A stretch of DNA of 64,000 nt, taken from the NCBI GenBank assembly GCA_005773635.1, contig SXHN01000118.1, forward strand, positions 1 through 64,000, in the 5' to 3' direction. The position numbers and the translations under genes are program-made. Under the pieces are notes generated by a model. It ran no database searches. It saw nothing but the letters and a program-made list of their open reading frames with translations, and was not told the DNA's origin. Shown here piece by piece: positions 36,351 to 45,474 of this stretch. The stretch is from Actinomycetota bacterium (GTDB lineage: Bacteria; Actinomycetota; Acidimicrobiia; IMCC26256; PALSA-610). How positions within the stretch are numbered: the first letter of the stretch is position 1; each line of letters starts with the position of its first letter.

Positions 36351-37063
36351 CTAGCCGTGTTCCGCGGCAAGATCACGAAGTTCCACGATTGCTTTCGGTA
36401 TCGCGTCGGCAACTGCTTCGACATCGGACGCAATCTCACGCCCTTCCCGCCAACTCGCGACTGCCGCGCGCACACACATCACCGCGACGAGACCTGCGGC
36501 GCATGGATCAGCCCACCACCGCCCAAGAAGCTATTCAGTGCCAACGCAACCAATACCAGCGAGGCTAAACAGCCGTCAAGAAACGTCATCGCCGCTTCTG
36601 CAGACAACGGAGATGGAGCAGTGACACGACCAATGGACCGTTTCAGGCCCGCCAGAGTGAACATCACTATGGCCGTGCATGTGAGGTAGGCAATACCGAG
36701 CGGTGATGAATCGGCTGCCCGTCCTTCTGCAATACTCCACGCGCTCGCCACCAAAAGGTAGACCGCCAAGAGCGCGAATGACGTTGCCACCAGACGCATT
36801 GAAGATTGCACACGGCCCCGAGCGTCATGATCTGAGATGTACCAAATCACAACTAGTGACGCGAACACTTCCACAATCGAATCAAGCCCAAACGCGATAA
36901 GAGCTAACGATCCCGCCGCCAGTCCCAACCAAATGGTAACGACGACCTCCATCAGATTCCAACCGATGGTCGCAAACTGCAGCGCACGACCGCGTCGCAT
37001 CGCGGTGTGCACCGCAGCGTGCTGCGCGTCGATCAGCGACGAGTCAGCGAGGCCTTCCGTCAC
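36351..37063 (-). pseudogene. Cation diffusion facilitator-like transporter with frameshift
   Basis: The in-frame product from GTG 37063 is 194 residues and ends at 36479, inside what should be the last membrane helix. Just before, at about 36519-36527, the reading frame changes. The -1 frame continues RWWADPCAAGLVAVMCVR and then RAAVASWREGREI, the conserved CDF ending (WWADPxAAL...REGWE), and runs to TAG at 36351. Joining the frames gives a normal membrane protein of about 237 residues with no cytoplasmic metal-binding domain. It resembles COG0053-type cation transporters (GWNLMEVVVTIWLGLAAGSLALIAFGLDS region). One missing base explains it: real mutation, sequencing error or, less likely, programmed shift. 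Confidence 0.8.
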
Positions 37064-37352
37064 ACCACCGCCCCGAACTGAACGTGGTTGAGCTGATTCG
37101 AAGGCCCAACCGCATCCGAGTGAGCGGCGCGCATGACGACCCGTGAGTTGAAAAATGTACTCATTGTGGTCCGATCCGTAGTAACGCGATGCCGAGCGCC
37201 GACCCCGGCCAGCATGTTCCACCACAGCATGCAACAGCAGAGCCAAACGTCATATATCAGAACCGCATTTGGCCCAATATTGTTGGCCTCAGCCGCAGCT
37301 GCAACGCATGCTCGATGCTCAATCTTTTCTTCGGTGGCTGGCTGAAAATGCC

Positions 37353-38162
37353 TCAACGCGTCGGCGCTGAATCGATTGCATTGAGCCATCGGGGCAGAGT
37401 CGATAGTCCTTGCAAATAGGCCAACTCATAGCCGCGGCGGGCCCGATCGACGTCAAAGAGTTGGTCGGGGCGACGCGCAATCGCAGCAATTTCCGACGTG
37501 GGACGCACAATGACACGATGCGAACTGCGATTGACCGACTTCCACGCACGCGACTCCGATTGGATGCCCCTCTCAATGAGCCAACCCGCGGGGCCAAACA
37601 TTGGCGCCGAGAGGGGCAGCACCACGAGCAATCGTCGAGCCTTTGGCGCACGGTCGATAGATGCCATCGACCGGGTTCCACCATCAAGGTAACGCACTCG
37701 CCCTACCCTTTGAGGAGCGAGCAGCCCTGGAACCGCGGATGACGCAGCGACTAAATCAGCAATAGGAAACTCGGCGCCGCGTAACACCGTGCGTCGCAAT
37801 GTGGGCAGCGCAGTAGCGACCACGCTGACCGTCGGGCAACAAGTCTCGATGCCGAAGAGCTCAGCGGCGATCTCGCGGAGATGGCCGACTCGAGCATTCG
37901 GAAACCGTGGAATGCCGTCGCCTATGAGATCGAGCGCATAGTGAAAGCGAATCTTGAGGGCGAGGGCGGCAGCGGCCCACGAGCCGGCCGAAGTTCCCAG
38001 CGCAGGCGTCGAAGAAAGATCGACGCCGGAATCCGAGAATGCCTCGGCCACACCGAGCGTATAGCCGATTCCGAAGAGTCCGCCGCCGCCATATACCGCG
38101 GCCGCCTCAATTGTCTCGGCGCCGTCGGGTTGCGAATTGTCGCTCATTGCTGGGGAACTCAT
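37353..38162 (-). CDS. Patatin-like phospholipase
   Basis: A 269-residue serine lipase of the patatin family. The oxyanion glycine run YGGGGLFGIGYTLG is near residue 24, the nucleophile elbow GTSAGSW (GxSxG) near 56, and the catalytic aspartate in RYLDGGTRS near 158. Patatins hydrolyse membrane phospholipid or acylglycerol with a Ser-Asp dyad. The gene starts 18 bases after the GerMN lipoprotein gene and may share its transcript. No signal peptide is seen. The 289 bases upstream of the next gene hold nothing I recognise. Link to storage-lipid turnover is inference. Confidence 0.88.
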   Translation of the reverse strand: MSSPAMSDNSQPDGAETIEAAAVYGGGGLFGIGYTLGVAEAFSDSGVDLSSTPALGTSAGSWAAAALALKIRFHYALDLIGDGIPRFPNARVGHLREIAAELFGIETCCPTVSVVATALPTLRRTVLRGAEFPIADLVAASSAVPGLLAPQRVGRVRYLDGGTRSMASIDRAPKARRLLVVLPLSAPMFGPAGWLIERGIQSESRAWKSVNRSSHRVIVRPTSEIAAIARRPDQLFDVDRARRGYELAYLQGLSTLPRWLNAIDSAPTR

Positions 38163-38180
38163 AGGCCTTCAATCACATGA

Positions 38181-39077
38181 TCAACCCAGCGTGACAGGGA
38201 TGGTGACGACATTGATCTCGCTGCCATCACGGGCTGAGTTCTCATATACCGTGACTGTGCCTGGGCCTGGGGTAGCAATCGAGTAGGCAATTTGCTCGTT
38301 GAAGGTGCCCCGAGTTCCGGTGCCAGAAGTCGCCATCACCCTTTCGTCGGCAAGCACTTGACCGGACGAGTCTTTGATCCGGACCCGAAATACGGCCTCA
38401 AACACATTCGCACTGCCGCGCACTGTTACAGGACTCGCCAGAGCATCACCTGGAAACGGCGATTCGAGCAGGATCGCTGGGGTCAACGATTCCCAATCGG
38501 CACGCGATTGAGCCTTGTCAATCACAATGCCTTCGCCACCCAACGCAGTCACAGGCTTTCCGTCGATCTCGAACAACACTTTTTGTATCGTTGAGAACTG
38601 CGTTGCGGTGTACACGACTTGAGCAATTCGCGCGGTCATTGAAAGCGAACCTCCACCGCTGTCGAATTCAGTGGATAGATCAATTGTGGCAACACCCGCG
38701 ACAACCCGGACATTGCGCAAACGGGTGCCCTTGGGAATTGCGCTCGTCAGCTCTTGCTGAGCGTCGGTTGCGCTTGGACCGTTCAACAGCGCTTCGAGTG
38801 CGGAGCGGAGTGAGTCTTGTTGCCGCCCAACTCGACGCACAGCGCCTACCTTCTCAGCGCGCACCAAATAGATGGCAACCGCAACCGATGGTGCAGGTTT
38901 CGTAGTCGATGAGGTTGTTGCGGCAGTCGACGTTGTGGATGGCGGTACGGTCGTCGTCGAAACTGGTCTGGTGGTGCTTGTTGTTGTCGTCGCGTCGCTA
39001 CCGCAAGCGCTCGCAAGCAGCCCAAGCGACACCGCACCAGCTGTAAAGACTGTCGATCTGTTCCGTTTGTTCGTCAT
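38181..39077 (-). CDS. GerMN/Gmad2 domain lipoprotein
   Basis: A 298-residue secreted lipoprotein. Residues 1-25 form a lipoprotein signal ending LLASACGS, followed by a threonine/serine-rich linker (TTTTSTTRPVSTTT). A GerMN domain (about 75-185: VAIYLVRAEKVGAVRR, LLNGPSATDAQQELTSAIPKGT) precedes a Gmad2 Ig-like domain (ILLESPFPGDALASPVTVRGSANVFEA). These domains are known from spore germination proteins and from the mycobacterial LpqB-type envelope proteins; no sporulation is implied here. I chose ATG 39077, because upstream codons belong to a fusion scar. The start overlaps the stop of an SDR remnant (ATGA). Confidence 0.87.
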   Translation of the reverse strand: MTNKRNRSTVFTAGAVSLGLLASACGSDATTTTSTTRPVSTTTVPPSTTSTAATTSSTTKPAPSVAVAIYLVRAEKVGAVRRVGRQQDSLRSALEALLNGPSATDAQQELTSAIPKGTRLRNVRVVAGVATIDLSTEFDSGGGSLSMTARIAQVVYTATQFSTIQKVLFEIDGKPVTALGGEGIVIDKAQSRADWESLTPAILLESPFPGDALASPVTVRGSANVFEAVFRVRIKDSSGQVLADERVMATSGTGTRGTFNEQIAYSIATPGPGTVTVYENSARDGSEINVVTIPVTLG

Positions 39078-39221
39078 CTCGATACATACCCTCCGTCGAC
39101 GGCAATTGCTTGCCCCGTCACAAAACCTGCTGCCTCTGAACGCAATGCGACCAAAGAAATGGCTGGAGAGCAATCTCTCGCACTCATCGAGATCAAGAAT
39201 CTCCGAACCGAATGAGGTCAT
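39074..39221 (-). pseudogene. Fusion scar: PNPOx-like N-terminus joined to SDR C-terminus
   Basis: From ATG 39221 the first 28 codons read EILDLDECERLLSSHFFGR then IAF, the N-terminus of a PNPOx-like protein (compare EILTEAQCEALLSSRTLGR at 45417). The similarity stops at about 39138. One frame over, the following bases read SEAAGFVTGQAIAVDGGY ending VSR-stop, the C-terminus of a short-chain dehydrogenase (VTGQxxxVDGG). Its stop overlaps the GerMN start by four bases, as in an intact operon. A deletion of the rest of both genes explains the arrangement. Neither part can be functional. Confidence 0.75.
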
Positions 39222-39288
39222 TGGTCAACTGTATTGCCGCTCTTCTCAAGGCAATAGAGGAGAACGGCACTCATATCCATGGCCTCAC

Positions 39289-39300
39289 GGCCTCGTGGCC
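39289..39300. promoter_or_regulatory. Degenerate DosR-like core upstream of the fusion scar
   Basis: GGCC-TCGT-GGCC keeps the inner GGNC-N4-GNCC core but lacks the outermost G/C pair. It lies 68 bases upstream of the truncated PNPOx-like start, the spacing seen at intact boxes, and overlaps a similar GGCC-TCAC-GGCC. It may be a decaying box or chance. Confidence 0.25.
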
Positions 39301-39333
39301 GATCGTTCGCTAACGAACAAGAATCCGGCACAG

Positions 39334-40839
39334 CTATCGATAGATCAAACAACCGTCTTCAAGGTCGACGGAGGGCAGCGCGTCCTTTTCAATCCAATAG
39401 TCCTGCGTGTGTTGCCATTCGGGCTTATCACCACGCTTTGGCAAGAGATGCATGCTGCGCATGAGATAGTTGGGATTGAAATTCTCTGGGTCCATCCAGG
39501 AAAGAAGTGGCATATCGTGATCCTCAGGCCGCAGCGCTGGGGTCACAGAGACATACCCGTGGTCGTCCATGTAGTGCAACAAGCGACAAACCAAGTCGCC
39601 GATGAGGTCGGCACGAAGTGTCCAGCTCGCTCGAAAGTAGCCAAATACCCACAATAAATTGGGAACGCCGGTGAACATCATGCCGCGGTAGGTGACCGTG
39701 TCAGCGAAATCCACCGCAGCGTCGTCGATCGAAAACGCGATGTCGCCAAGCACACTGAGATTGAAGCCAGTTGCGGTCACAATGATGTCGGCTTCGAGTA
39801 GTTCGCCAGATTTCAGCGCGATGCCAGTCGTGGTGAAGTGCGAAATTTCGTCGGTCACCATCGACGCTTTGCCAGACGCGATACCTGCAAATAGGTCGCC
39901 ATCAGGCACGAACGCAAGTCGTTGCCGCCATGGTCGATATCTGGGCGTGAAATGTTTCTCTACGTCGTATCCATCCGGTAGAAGTGCGCGGACTCCCTCA
40001 ATAAGTTCTTTCGCGATGAACTCCGGTTGATCAAATGCAAGGCGAGCAACCATCTCCTGGTCGTGCAGAATTTTGCGCCGCACGATCTCATGGATCCACA
40101 CTTCGTCGATCTCCAACTCACGCAAAGTGTCGGCCAATTCGTTCGAATTCGAACCAGTCCAGAAATATGTCGGCGAGCGCTGCAGCACCGTGATGTGTGC
40201 ACAATCGTTTGCCATAGCTGGAACGATCGTTGCGGCAGTAGCGCCTGAACCAATCACAACTACACGCTTGTCGCGATAGTCAAAGTTTTCGGGCCATGTC
40301 TGTGGATGCACGATGCGTCCTTCAAACTCATCCATGCCTGGCCATTTGGGCGTATAGCCCTCTCTATGCCGGTAGTACCCCTGACACATCCAAAGGAAAT
40401 TCGTCGTGAAACGAAGTGCCGCACCCGTATCGGTGTTGGCTACGTCGACCGTCCAGAGATGCTTCGCACTCGACCAATTCGCGCTCAAGATCTTGTGGTG
40501 ATAGCGAATGTGTCGATCAAGGTCGTTCTCATCGATCACGTCACCCATGTACTGGCGGATCTCGCTCGCCGTCGCGATCGGTGCACCCGTCCATGGTTTG
40601 AAGCGGTAGCCAAACGTGTAGAGATCGCTATCGGACCGAATTCCTGGATAACGGTGCATCAGCCAAGTGCCACCGAAGCTCTCCAGGGCTTCGAGCACAA
40701 CGAATCTCTTCTCGGGACACTGGGTCGAAAGGTGATACGCACCGCCGACACCCGAAATCCCCGCGCCAACAATCAGTACATCAAAGTGCTCCGATTGCAC
40801 AGCGGAATCATCACTCAAGGTTGGTACAGCGACCATCAA
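39334..40839 (-). CDS. FAD-dependent monooxygenase (Baeyer-Villiger/FMO type)
   Basis: A 501-residue flavoprotein with two Rossmann motifs: VLIVGAGISGVGGA (FAD, near residue 21) and VVVIGSGATAATIVP (NADPH, near 195). Between them lies FEGRIVHPQTWP, an exact FxGxxxHxxxW(P/D) Baeyer-Villiger fingerprint. The enzyme inserts oxygen into ketones or oxidises heteroatoms, using NADPH and O2. It resembles the mycobacterial EthA-like group. It is 221 bases downstream of pfkB on the same strand and has a weak DosR-like site. An oxygen-consuming enzyme would be an odd hypoxia gene, so its membership in the regulon is doubtful. Confidence 0.9.
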   Translation of the reverse strand: MMVAVPTLSDDSAVQSEHFDVLIVGAGISGVGGAYHLSTQCPEKRFVVLEALESFGGTWLMHRYPGIRSDSDLYTFGYRFKPWTGAPIATASEIRQYMGDVIDENDLDRHIRYHHKILSANWSSAKHLWTVDVANTDTGAALRFTTNFLWMCQGYYRHREGYTPKWPGMDEFEGRIVHPQTWPENFDYRDKRVVVIGSGATAATIVPAMANDCAHITVLQRSPTYFWTGSNSNELADTLRELEIDEVWIHEIVRRKILHDQEMVARLAFDQPEFIAKELIEGVRALLPDGYDVEKHFTPRYRPWRQRLAFVPDGDLFAGIASGKASMVTDEISHFTTTGIALKSGELLEADIIVTATGFNLSVLGDIAFSIDDAAVDFADTVTYRGMMFTGVPNLLWVFGYFRASWTLRADLIGDLVCRLLHYMDDHGYVSVTPALRPEDHDMPLLSWMDPENFNPNYLMRSMHLLPKRGDKPEWQHTQDYWIEKDALPSVDLEDGCLIYR

Positions 40840-40921
40840 ACTCCAATGAAGAGACGTTGCATCGTTGCAAACGTACTCGCAAAGGCATTGAAGGCGTAGC
40901 GCCCAATGTCACACACAACTA

Positions 40922-40935
40922 GGGTCCTCGGTCAG
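40922..40935. promoter_or_regulatory. Weak DosR-like site upstream of the monooxygenase
   Basis: GGGTC-CTCG-GTCAG matches six of eight fixed positions, 83 bases upstream of 40839. The left half-site is intact and the right is poor. The rest of this 221-base gap shows nothing clear. Confidence 0.25.
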
Positions 40936-41060
40936 TACGCGTTGCCCTGACCCAGTCGTTCCGAAACACCACGAATAACCAGCACCGGCACGCTGGGTGT
41001 CAAGCACATCGTCGGTAATCTGCGCTACTAGATCCGCGTAGTGCAAGATCTCGCCTAACG

Positions 41061-41999
41061 TCACTGCGCGACACCGGTGACGAGAACCTCAGGCAGTAAG
41101 CGTTCAACATCGGCCGTATTACACAGCCCAGTTCCTCGAGCCAGCGTGGCAGCGGTGCCCGCGGCGACCCCACAGCGAACGGCGTCCACCAAGTTCTGTC
41201 CACGTTCAAGCGAAACCGCGATCCCGGCCACGAGACTGTCGCCAGCTCCGACTGTGCTGAGCGACAGCACTCGTGGAGCATGAAACCAAGCAGCATCTTC
41301 GTCGGGGCGTATCAGCAACGCGCCCGCTTCACCTAGCGAAACCAACACAGCACCGTTCGGCCCCGAACTAAGAAGTTCACGGCCGGCTTGTTCAATCTCG
41401 CGATGGCTGGCGAGTGCACGGCCCATATACACCGAGAGCTCGCGGACGCTCGGCTTGAGGAGTGCGGTGCCTTGCGCCGCGACGGCCGCCAGCGCATCGC
41501 CCGATGTGTCCGCGATGACCACCGCACCACTCGATCGAGCGACGCCGACAAGGCGAGCAATATCCTCGGTCGAAACACCCGGAGGTGACGACCCGCTGAC
41601 AACAACAAGTGATTCATCGACACACAATTCAGCAATGCGAGCAAGCCCAGATTCAAAATGGTCTCGAGCCATGGCCGATCCTGGCAAGACGAATCGATAC
41701 TGACGAGAGGTCGAGGTCTCAATCACCGTCAGGCTTTGACGCAAAGGCCCACCAACAGCAATCGTTTCGACCAACACGTTCTCGTCAGTCAACAACTCCA
41801 AAAAACGTTTGTCGCAATCACGGGCGAGAAATGCCGCAGCCGTTGCGACGATCCCCATCCGCGTTGCTACGCGAGCAACGTTGATGCCGCCACCGCCCGG
41901 CTGAACGATCACGTCATCGCAATGCATCTTACGATCAGGCTCGACGGCACCAACATGTGCACAAACGTCAAGCGCAGGATTGAGCGTGACGGTCAGCAC
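41061..41999 (-). CDS. pfkB: PfkB-family hexose phosphate kinase
   Basis: A 312-residue ribokinase-fold kinase of the 1-phosphofructokinase/PfkB (6-phosphofructokinase II) type. It begins MLTVTLNPALD, has GGGGINVARVATRMG near residue 34 (sugar site), and ends with the catalytic-base and anion-hole motif STVGAGDSLVAGIAV near 250. It phosphorylates a hexose phosphate with ATP. The gene starts 22 bases after nirK and is probably cotranscribed with it. M. tuberculosis pfkB (Rv2029c) is a DosR-regulon gene, next to hspX. Exact substrate (fructose 6-phosphate, fructose 1-phosphate or tagatose 6-phosphate) is not resolved. Confidence 0.88.
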   Translation of the reverse strand: MLTVTLNPALDVCAHVGAVEPDRKMHCDDVIVQPGGGGINVARVATRMGIVATAAAFLARDCDKRFLELLTDENVLVETIAVGGPLRQSLTVIETSTSRQYRFVLPGSAMARDHFESGLARIAELCVDESLVVVSGSSPPGVSTEDIARLVGVARSSGAVVIADTSGDALAAVAAQGTALLKPSVRELSVYMGRALASHREIEQAGRELLSSGPNGAVLVSLGEAGALLIRPDEDAAWFHAPRVLSLSTVGAGDSLVAGIAVSLERGQNLVDAVRCGVAAGTAATLARGTGLCNTADVERLLPEVLVTGVAQ

Positions 42000-42021
42000 G
42001 CGCCACGCTCATCGCAGCGCA

Positions 42022-43407
42022 TCAATGCGAGGCGCCGGGAGCAGGTTCAACTTCACCGGCTTGAAACAGTCCGAGCGCGCCCTTGCCAACGTTGGCAAAC
42101 TTGTGGGTGACGATTGGATATAGCCCTGCTTCGGCAAAACTAAACTCTACGAATCCACCCTGCGCGGGCTGCAAATCAAGCACTTGGGCGCCTCCGTTGC
42201 GGACATCGGGCTGTAAGAGGTAGGTACCCTCTTTGAACGTCGTGTCAAAGATTGTGCCGACAATATGAAACGCTGAATTTTCCGAGGGTCCCGCGTCAAG
42301 CACAAACACTCGCACACGCTCGCCAGGCTCAACTCGGATCGGCTTGAACTTGTATTGGCTCACGTACCCGTTGAAGACCACCGCATCCCAGTCTTCACTC
42401 TGCATCTTGGCAAGATCCCCTGGTTCACTCATCGGACCTACATAAAGTTCGCTCTGCACGAGCACAAATTCATGCGCAACCGGAGCAAGATCCGGTGGAT
42501 CGATAATGACAGCACCAAACATCCCGTTACCAATGTGATGCAATGCCGGTGCGGTGCCACAGTGATACATCCAAACGCCAGCGAATTCGGCTTTGAACTG
42601 ATACACCAATGATTCACCTGGCTTGATTGATCGCATGTGCACATTCCAAGCAACTCGACTGGCGTGGAAATCGATCGAGTGGTCAACCTTTCCGTCGTTG
42701 ACAAGTGTCACCGTAAAGAGATCGCCGATATGCCCTCGCAGCGTCGGCCCAGGAGCTTGTCCGTTGAACGTCCACAATTGTTGTGTAACGCCGGGAGCAA
42801 CTTCCACGACGGACTCTCGCGCATGCAGAATGAGTTTGTGCTCAGTGGCACCGGGAGCGGCAACCAGCCTCGGGTCGAATGGTTTCCAATTTGGTGCTGG
42901 CGTTTTCGCGAAATCGATGGTCGCGTCATCAGGATTGGCACCATTAGCAGCCGACGCTGCGGCGACGGCGCGGTCGCCAACAACGACGTCGAGCACCATC
43001 CCTGCTTCTTTATGGCCTGGCACGGAACACCACATCTTCGTCGAAGTATCAAACGGACCAAGTTCAATTGTTTGCTTCTTGCCGCCGCCAAGCATCTTCG
43101 TTCCACTGCGATCTGCCAACACCAAATCGTGATCGAGCACTCCCTTGTTCACGACCTCAAAGGTGATCTTCTTGCCCTTCGCGACGTTGATGGATCTAGG
43201 TACGACAGAAACGTCAGCGAGTTCAATCTTGGCTTGCGTCACCGCCACCGACGACCCGGCACTACTTGAAGCGACACCGGTATCGCGAGCCGCTGCCACG
43301 AGTGACAGCCCTCCCGCGACAATCGCTCCACACAACGCGACAATCGCCACAACCATCGACCATGACGGTTCTTGTCTTGCGCCAACACTCGAAGATGGTT
43401 CGCTCAT
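42022..43407 (-). CDS. nirK: Copper nitrite reductase (NirK) with N-terminal cupredoxin domain
   Basis: A 461-residue protein. A membrane anchor (near residues 18-40) is followed by an extra cupredoxin domain with type-1 ligands (DHDLVL, then CSVPGHKEAGM). The two-domain NirK core keeps every key residue: HSIDFH (type-1 His, catalytic Asp, type-2 His), YHCGTAPALHHIGNGM (type-2 His, type-1 Cys, His, Met), catalytic His in AFHIVG, and type-2 His in VTHKF. It reduces nitrite to nitric oxide outside the membrane; the fused cupredoxin likely delivers electrons. ATG 43407 is preferred. A DosR-like site lies 66 bases upstream. pfkB follows at 22 bases. Confidence 0.9.
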   Translation of the reverse strand: MSEPSSSVGARQEPSWSMVVAIVALCGAIVAGGLSLVAAARDTGVASSSAGSSVAVTQAKIELADVSVVPRSINVAKGKKITFEVVNKGVLDHDLVLADRSGTKMLGGGKKQTIELGPFDTSTKMWCSVPGHKEAGMVLDVVVGDRAVAAASAANGANPDDATIDFAKTPAPNWKPFDPRLVAAPGATEHKLILHARESVVEVAPGVTQQLWTFNGQAPGPTLRGHIGDLFTVTLVNDGKVDHSIDFHASRVAWNVHMRSIKPGESLVYQFKAEFAGVWMYHCGTAPALHHIGNGMFGAVIIDPPDLAPVAHEFVLVQSELYVGPMSEPGDLAKMQSEDWDAVVFNGYVSQYKFKPIRVEPGERVRVFVLDAGPSENSAFHIVGTIFDTTFKEGTYLLQPDVRNGGAQVLDLQPAQGGFVEFSFAEAGLYPIVTHKFANVGKGALGLFQAGEVEPAPGASH

Positions 43408-43472
43408 ACAGATTCCGTTCGGTAAGCACACATTGCGTCGCTATCGTCTCTGAGCACCCTCGATCCGATCTA

Positions 43473-43486
43473 GAGGCGTAAGTCCT
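43473..43486. promoter_or_regulatory. DosR-like site upstream of nirK
   Basis: GAGGC-GTAA-GTCCT matches six of eight fixed positions but is symmetric in its deviations (GAGGC/GTCCT pair partly as AGGAC/GCCTC). It lies 66 bases upstream of the nirK ATG. Confidence 0.4.
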
Positions 43487-43516
43487 CAAGCGCTGCGCCA
43501 ACCGGCTCTCCGAGGT

Positions 43517-44977
43517 CTATGGCATCGCGGCGAATCGCAGCGCATCGTCAACCGCCAAAGCAACGACCCGTTCGGTGCTGACATCATGCGCCTCCGTCCA
43601 TGGCTTGGTTTGGGAATCGAACCAACGCGCCACATCAACCGTTGCCTCCGAGGCGTCGGTACCCGCGGCAACACGATCCTCGATTCGTTGCTCTGCGATT
43701 TCTTGTGAGCAAACGCACCGCAATTCCGTGATCGGGCACGCCGCTTCGGACGCAAGATCCCGAGCCCAAACTCGACGATCCGGTTCGAGCCAAGAAGCAT
43801 CGAGTATGACCGACTCCCCCATCGCAAGCAACGCACGTGCCCGATCGAGGAGCTCCCTGTAGACAGCATCCACGCGCTCTGATTCGTACCGACCAGCATT
43901 CAACTCACCGTCTGGTCTCGCGTCGACGCGTGGTTGAATTTCGTCGCGCAGCACATCGGACGACAGCACCACGGCTTTCATTTCCGCGCCGAGTGCGCGC
44001 GAGAGGTTGGTCTTGCCAGTACCCGGACCACCGCCAACCAAGATGAGACGCACTCGACCCGCCTCAAGGTGCATCAACGCAAGTGAATGAAGGGATCGTG
44101 CCGCCTCTGCTGCGAAGAGGTCTCCTTGGTCGTGGCGAATGCAAGCAACCTTGGCACGCACGTGGGCACGATACGCGATATAGAAATGTTCGAGTGAACG
44201 CGGCCAGGCGGCTCCGGAAGCATCGCAGTATCTCCGGAGAAACGTTTCCGCAAGCTCGCGATGTCCAAGTCGTTCGAGATCCATTGCCAAAAACGCAACG
44301 TCGTTGAGGCGGTCTCCAAAGCGGAGCCGATCGGAAAACTCGAGGCAATCGAGAACTTGCGGGCCATCGTCACAACAAAAGATATCTTCGGCTTGGAGGT
44401 CTCCATGCCCATCGACCGCGCAACCCGCGGCGATGCGTGCGTCAAACAATGGTTGTCGACCTTGAAGGTACTCACTGACGAGCAACGCCAATCGAGCGAC
44501 TTCATGAACGTCAAACACCGAATCTATCCGCCGTTCTATAGCGGCGATACCGTCTTGCCAAAGGCGTTTCACAGCCACATATCCTGATGCGGCGGCAATC
44601 GCCTCCCCGGTGGCGGGCCCTTGATGAAATGCAGCAATCAACTCCGCGACCGAACAAACCAACTCGTTCGCCGACGAGCCGCTCAGCATCGCGCTCAGGC
44701 GACACGCCTCAGGAAATCGGCGCATCACGACGAAATGGTCGACTACAGCACTATTCAGTGTCATATCTGCGACGCCGAGATACGCATCAGGGGCAAGCCG
44801 CCGATTGAGATCGACTTCACGCTCACAGGCTGCTCGTCGCGCCGACAGCTCCGAGAAGTCCACGAAGTCAGTGCGAATCGGTCGTTTCCGTTTGTACACC
44901 AAATCGTCGACGAAGAACAATGTGGATATGTGCGTCTCAACAAGTCCGTTCTTTGAAAGCGGCGATTCAGATTCCAA
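43517..44977 (-). CDS. APH-like kinase fused to AAA/zeta-toxin-like ATPase (Rv2004c-like)
   Basis: A 486-residue fusion. Residues about 1-320 form an aminoglycoside-phosphotransferase-like kinase, with the catalytic loop in DGHGDLQAEDIFC near 202 and metal aspartate in QVLDCLEFSDRLRFGD. Residues about 325-486 are a P-loop kinase (VGGGPGTGKTNLSRALG) of the COG0645 type. Rv2004c of M. tuberculosis is a DosR-regulon member with the same fusion; its substrate is unknown. The PNPOx-like gene ends 20 bases upstream, so they are probably cotranscribed under the box at 45475. Confidence 0.88.
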   Translation of the reverse strand: MESESPLSKNGLVETHISTLFFVDDLVYKRKRPIRTDFVDFSELSARRAACEREVDLNRRLAPDAYLGVADMTLNSAVVDHFVVMRRFPEACRLSAMLSGSSANELVCSVAELIAAFHQGPATGEAIAAASGYVAVKRLWQDGIAAIERRIDSVFDVHEVARLALLVSEYLQGRQPLFDARIAAGCAVDGHGDLQAEDIFCCDDGPQVLDCLEFSDRLRFGDRLNDVAFLAMDLERLGHRELAETFLRRYCDASGAAWPRSLEHFYIAYRAHVRAKVACIRHDQGDLFAAEAARSLHSLALMHLEAGRVRLILVGGGPGTGKTNLSRALGAEMKAVVLSSDVLRDEIQPRVDARPDGELNAGRYESERVDAVYRELLDRARALLAMGESVILDASWLEPDRRVWARDLASEAACPITELRCVCSQEIAEQRIEDRVAAGTDASEATVDVARWFDSQTKPWTEAHDVSTERVVALAVDDALRFAAMP

Positions 44978-44997
44978 TGCGCTTGGCCACTTTCCCG

Positions 44998-45417
44998 TTA
45001 TGCCCCGACGCCAGCACTAACAATGCGCCGCCCCGAAACCACTTCAGCCTCGACTCGCACGTAGTACTCACGCGAGCCACCAGCCCACGGAGACAGAGTT
45101 GAAGCAGCAAGCCGAGCGAGTTCAAGCTCATCGGTCACCTCGGCGGCACGGCCGATAACGAGAACCGACCATCCGGCTTGCAAGGTCGCGTCATAGCCAT
45201 CGATCTCAAACGCCACGACGATGCCGCGACTCGCCGCTCGCAACTTGGCGCCTGGACCAGTACGAAACACCACACTGCCGTCGACGTACGCATAGTTGAC
45301 GGGGAATATCGCGGGTAAGCCGCCGATCGTGACGCCTATTCGGCCCAGCGTGCGCGACGACAGCAACGCTTCGCACTGCGCCTCGGTCAAGATTTCCAAC
45401 CCGTCGTCAATCAGCAT
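44998..45417 (-). CDS. Pyridoxamine 5'-phosphate oxidase-like flavin-binding protein
   Basis: A 139-residue split-barrel protein: EILTEAQCEALLSSRTLGR near the N-terminus, PAIFPVNYAYVDGSVVFRTG, and GWSVLVIGRAAEVTDELEL. It binds FMN or F420 and may act as a reductase or redox sensor. Its nearest relatives in the window are the gene at 3777-4208 and the fragment at 39138-39221. A DosR-type box lies 58 bases upstream. The APH-AAA gene follows at 20 bases. PNPOx-like proteins are members of the mycobacterial DosR regulon. The exact reaction is unknown. Confidence 0.87.
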   Translation of the reverse strand: MLIDDGLEILTEAQCEALLSSRTLGRIGVTIGGLPAIFPVNYAYVDGSVVFRTGPGAKLRAASRGIVVAFEIDGYDATLQAGWSVLVIGRAAEVTDELELARLAASTLSPWAGGSREYYVRVEAEVVSGRRIVSAGVGA

Positions 45418-45474
45418 TCAAGCGTCCTTCGCGTCACGACAGTCAGCATGCTTCATGACGGGGCACGACCGGCA

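Noticed and set aside
36515-36530. Programmed -1 ribosomal frameshifting in the CDF-type gene.
   Set aside because: The local sequence (TTCTTGGGCGG) is not a recognisable slippery heptamer, so mutation or sequencing error is more likely.
40840-41060. Short minus-strand frames in the gap between pfkB and the monooxygenase (for example one ending SERLGQGNAY).
   Set aside because: Less than 40 codons, no family similarity and no ribosome site; left as intergenic.
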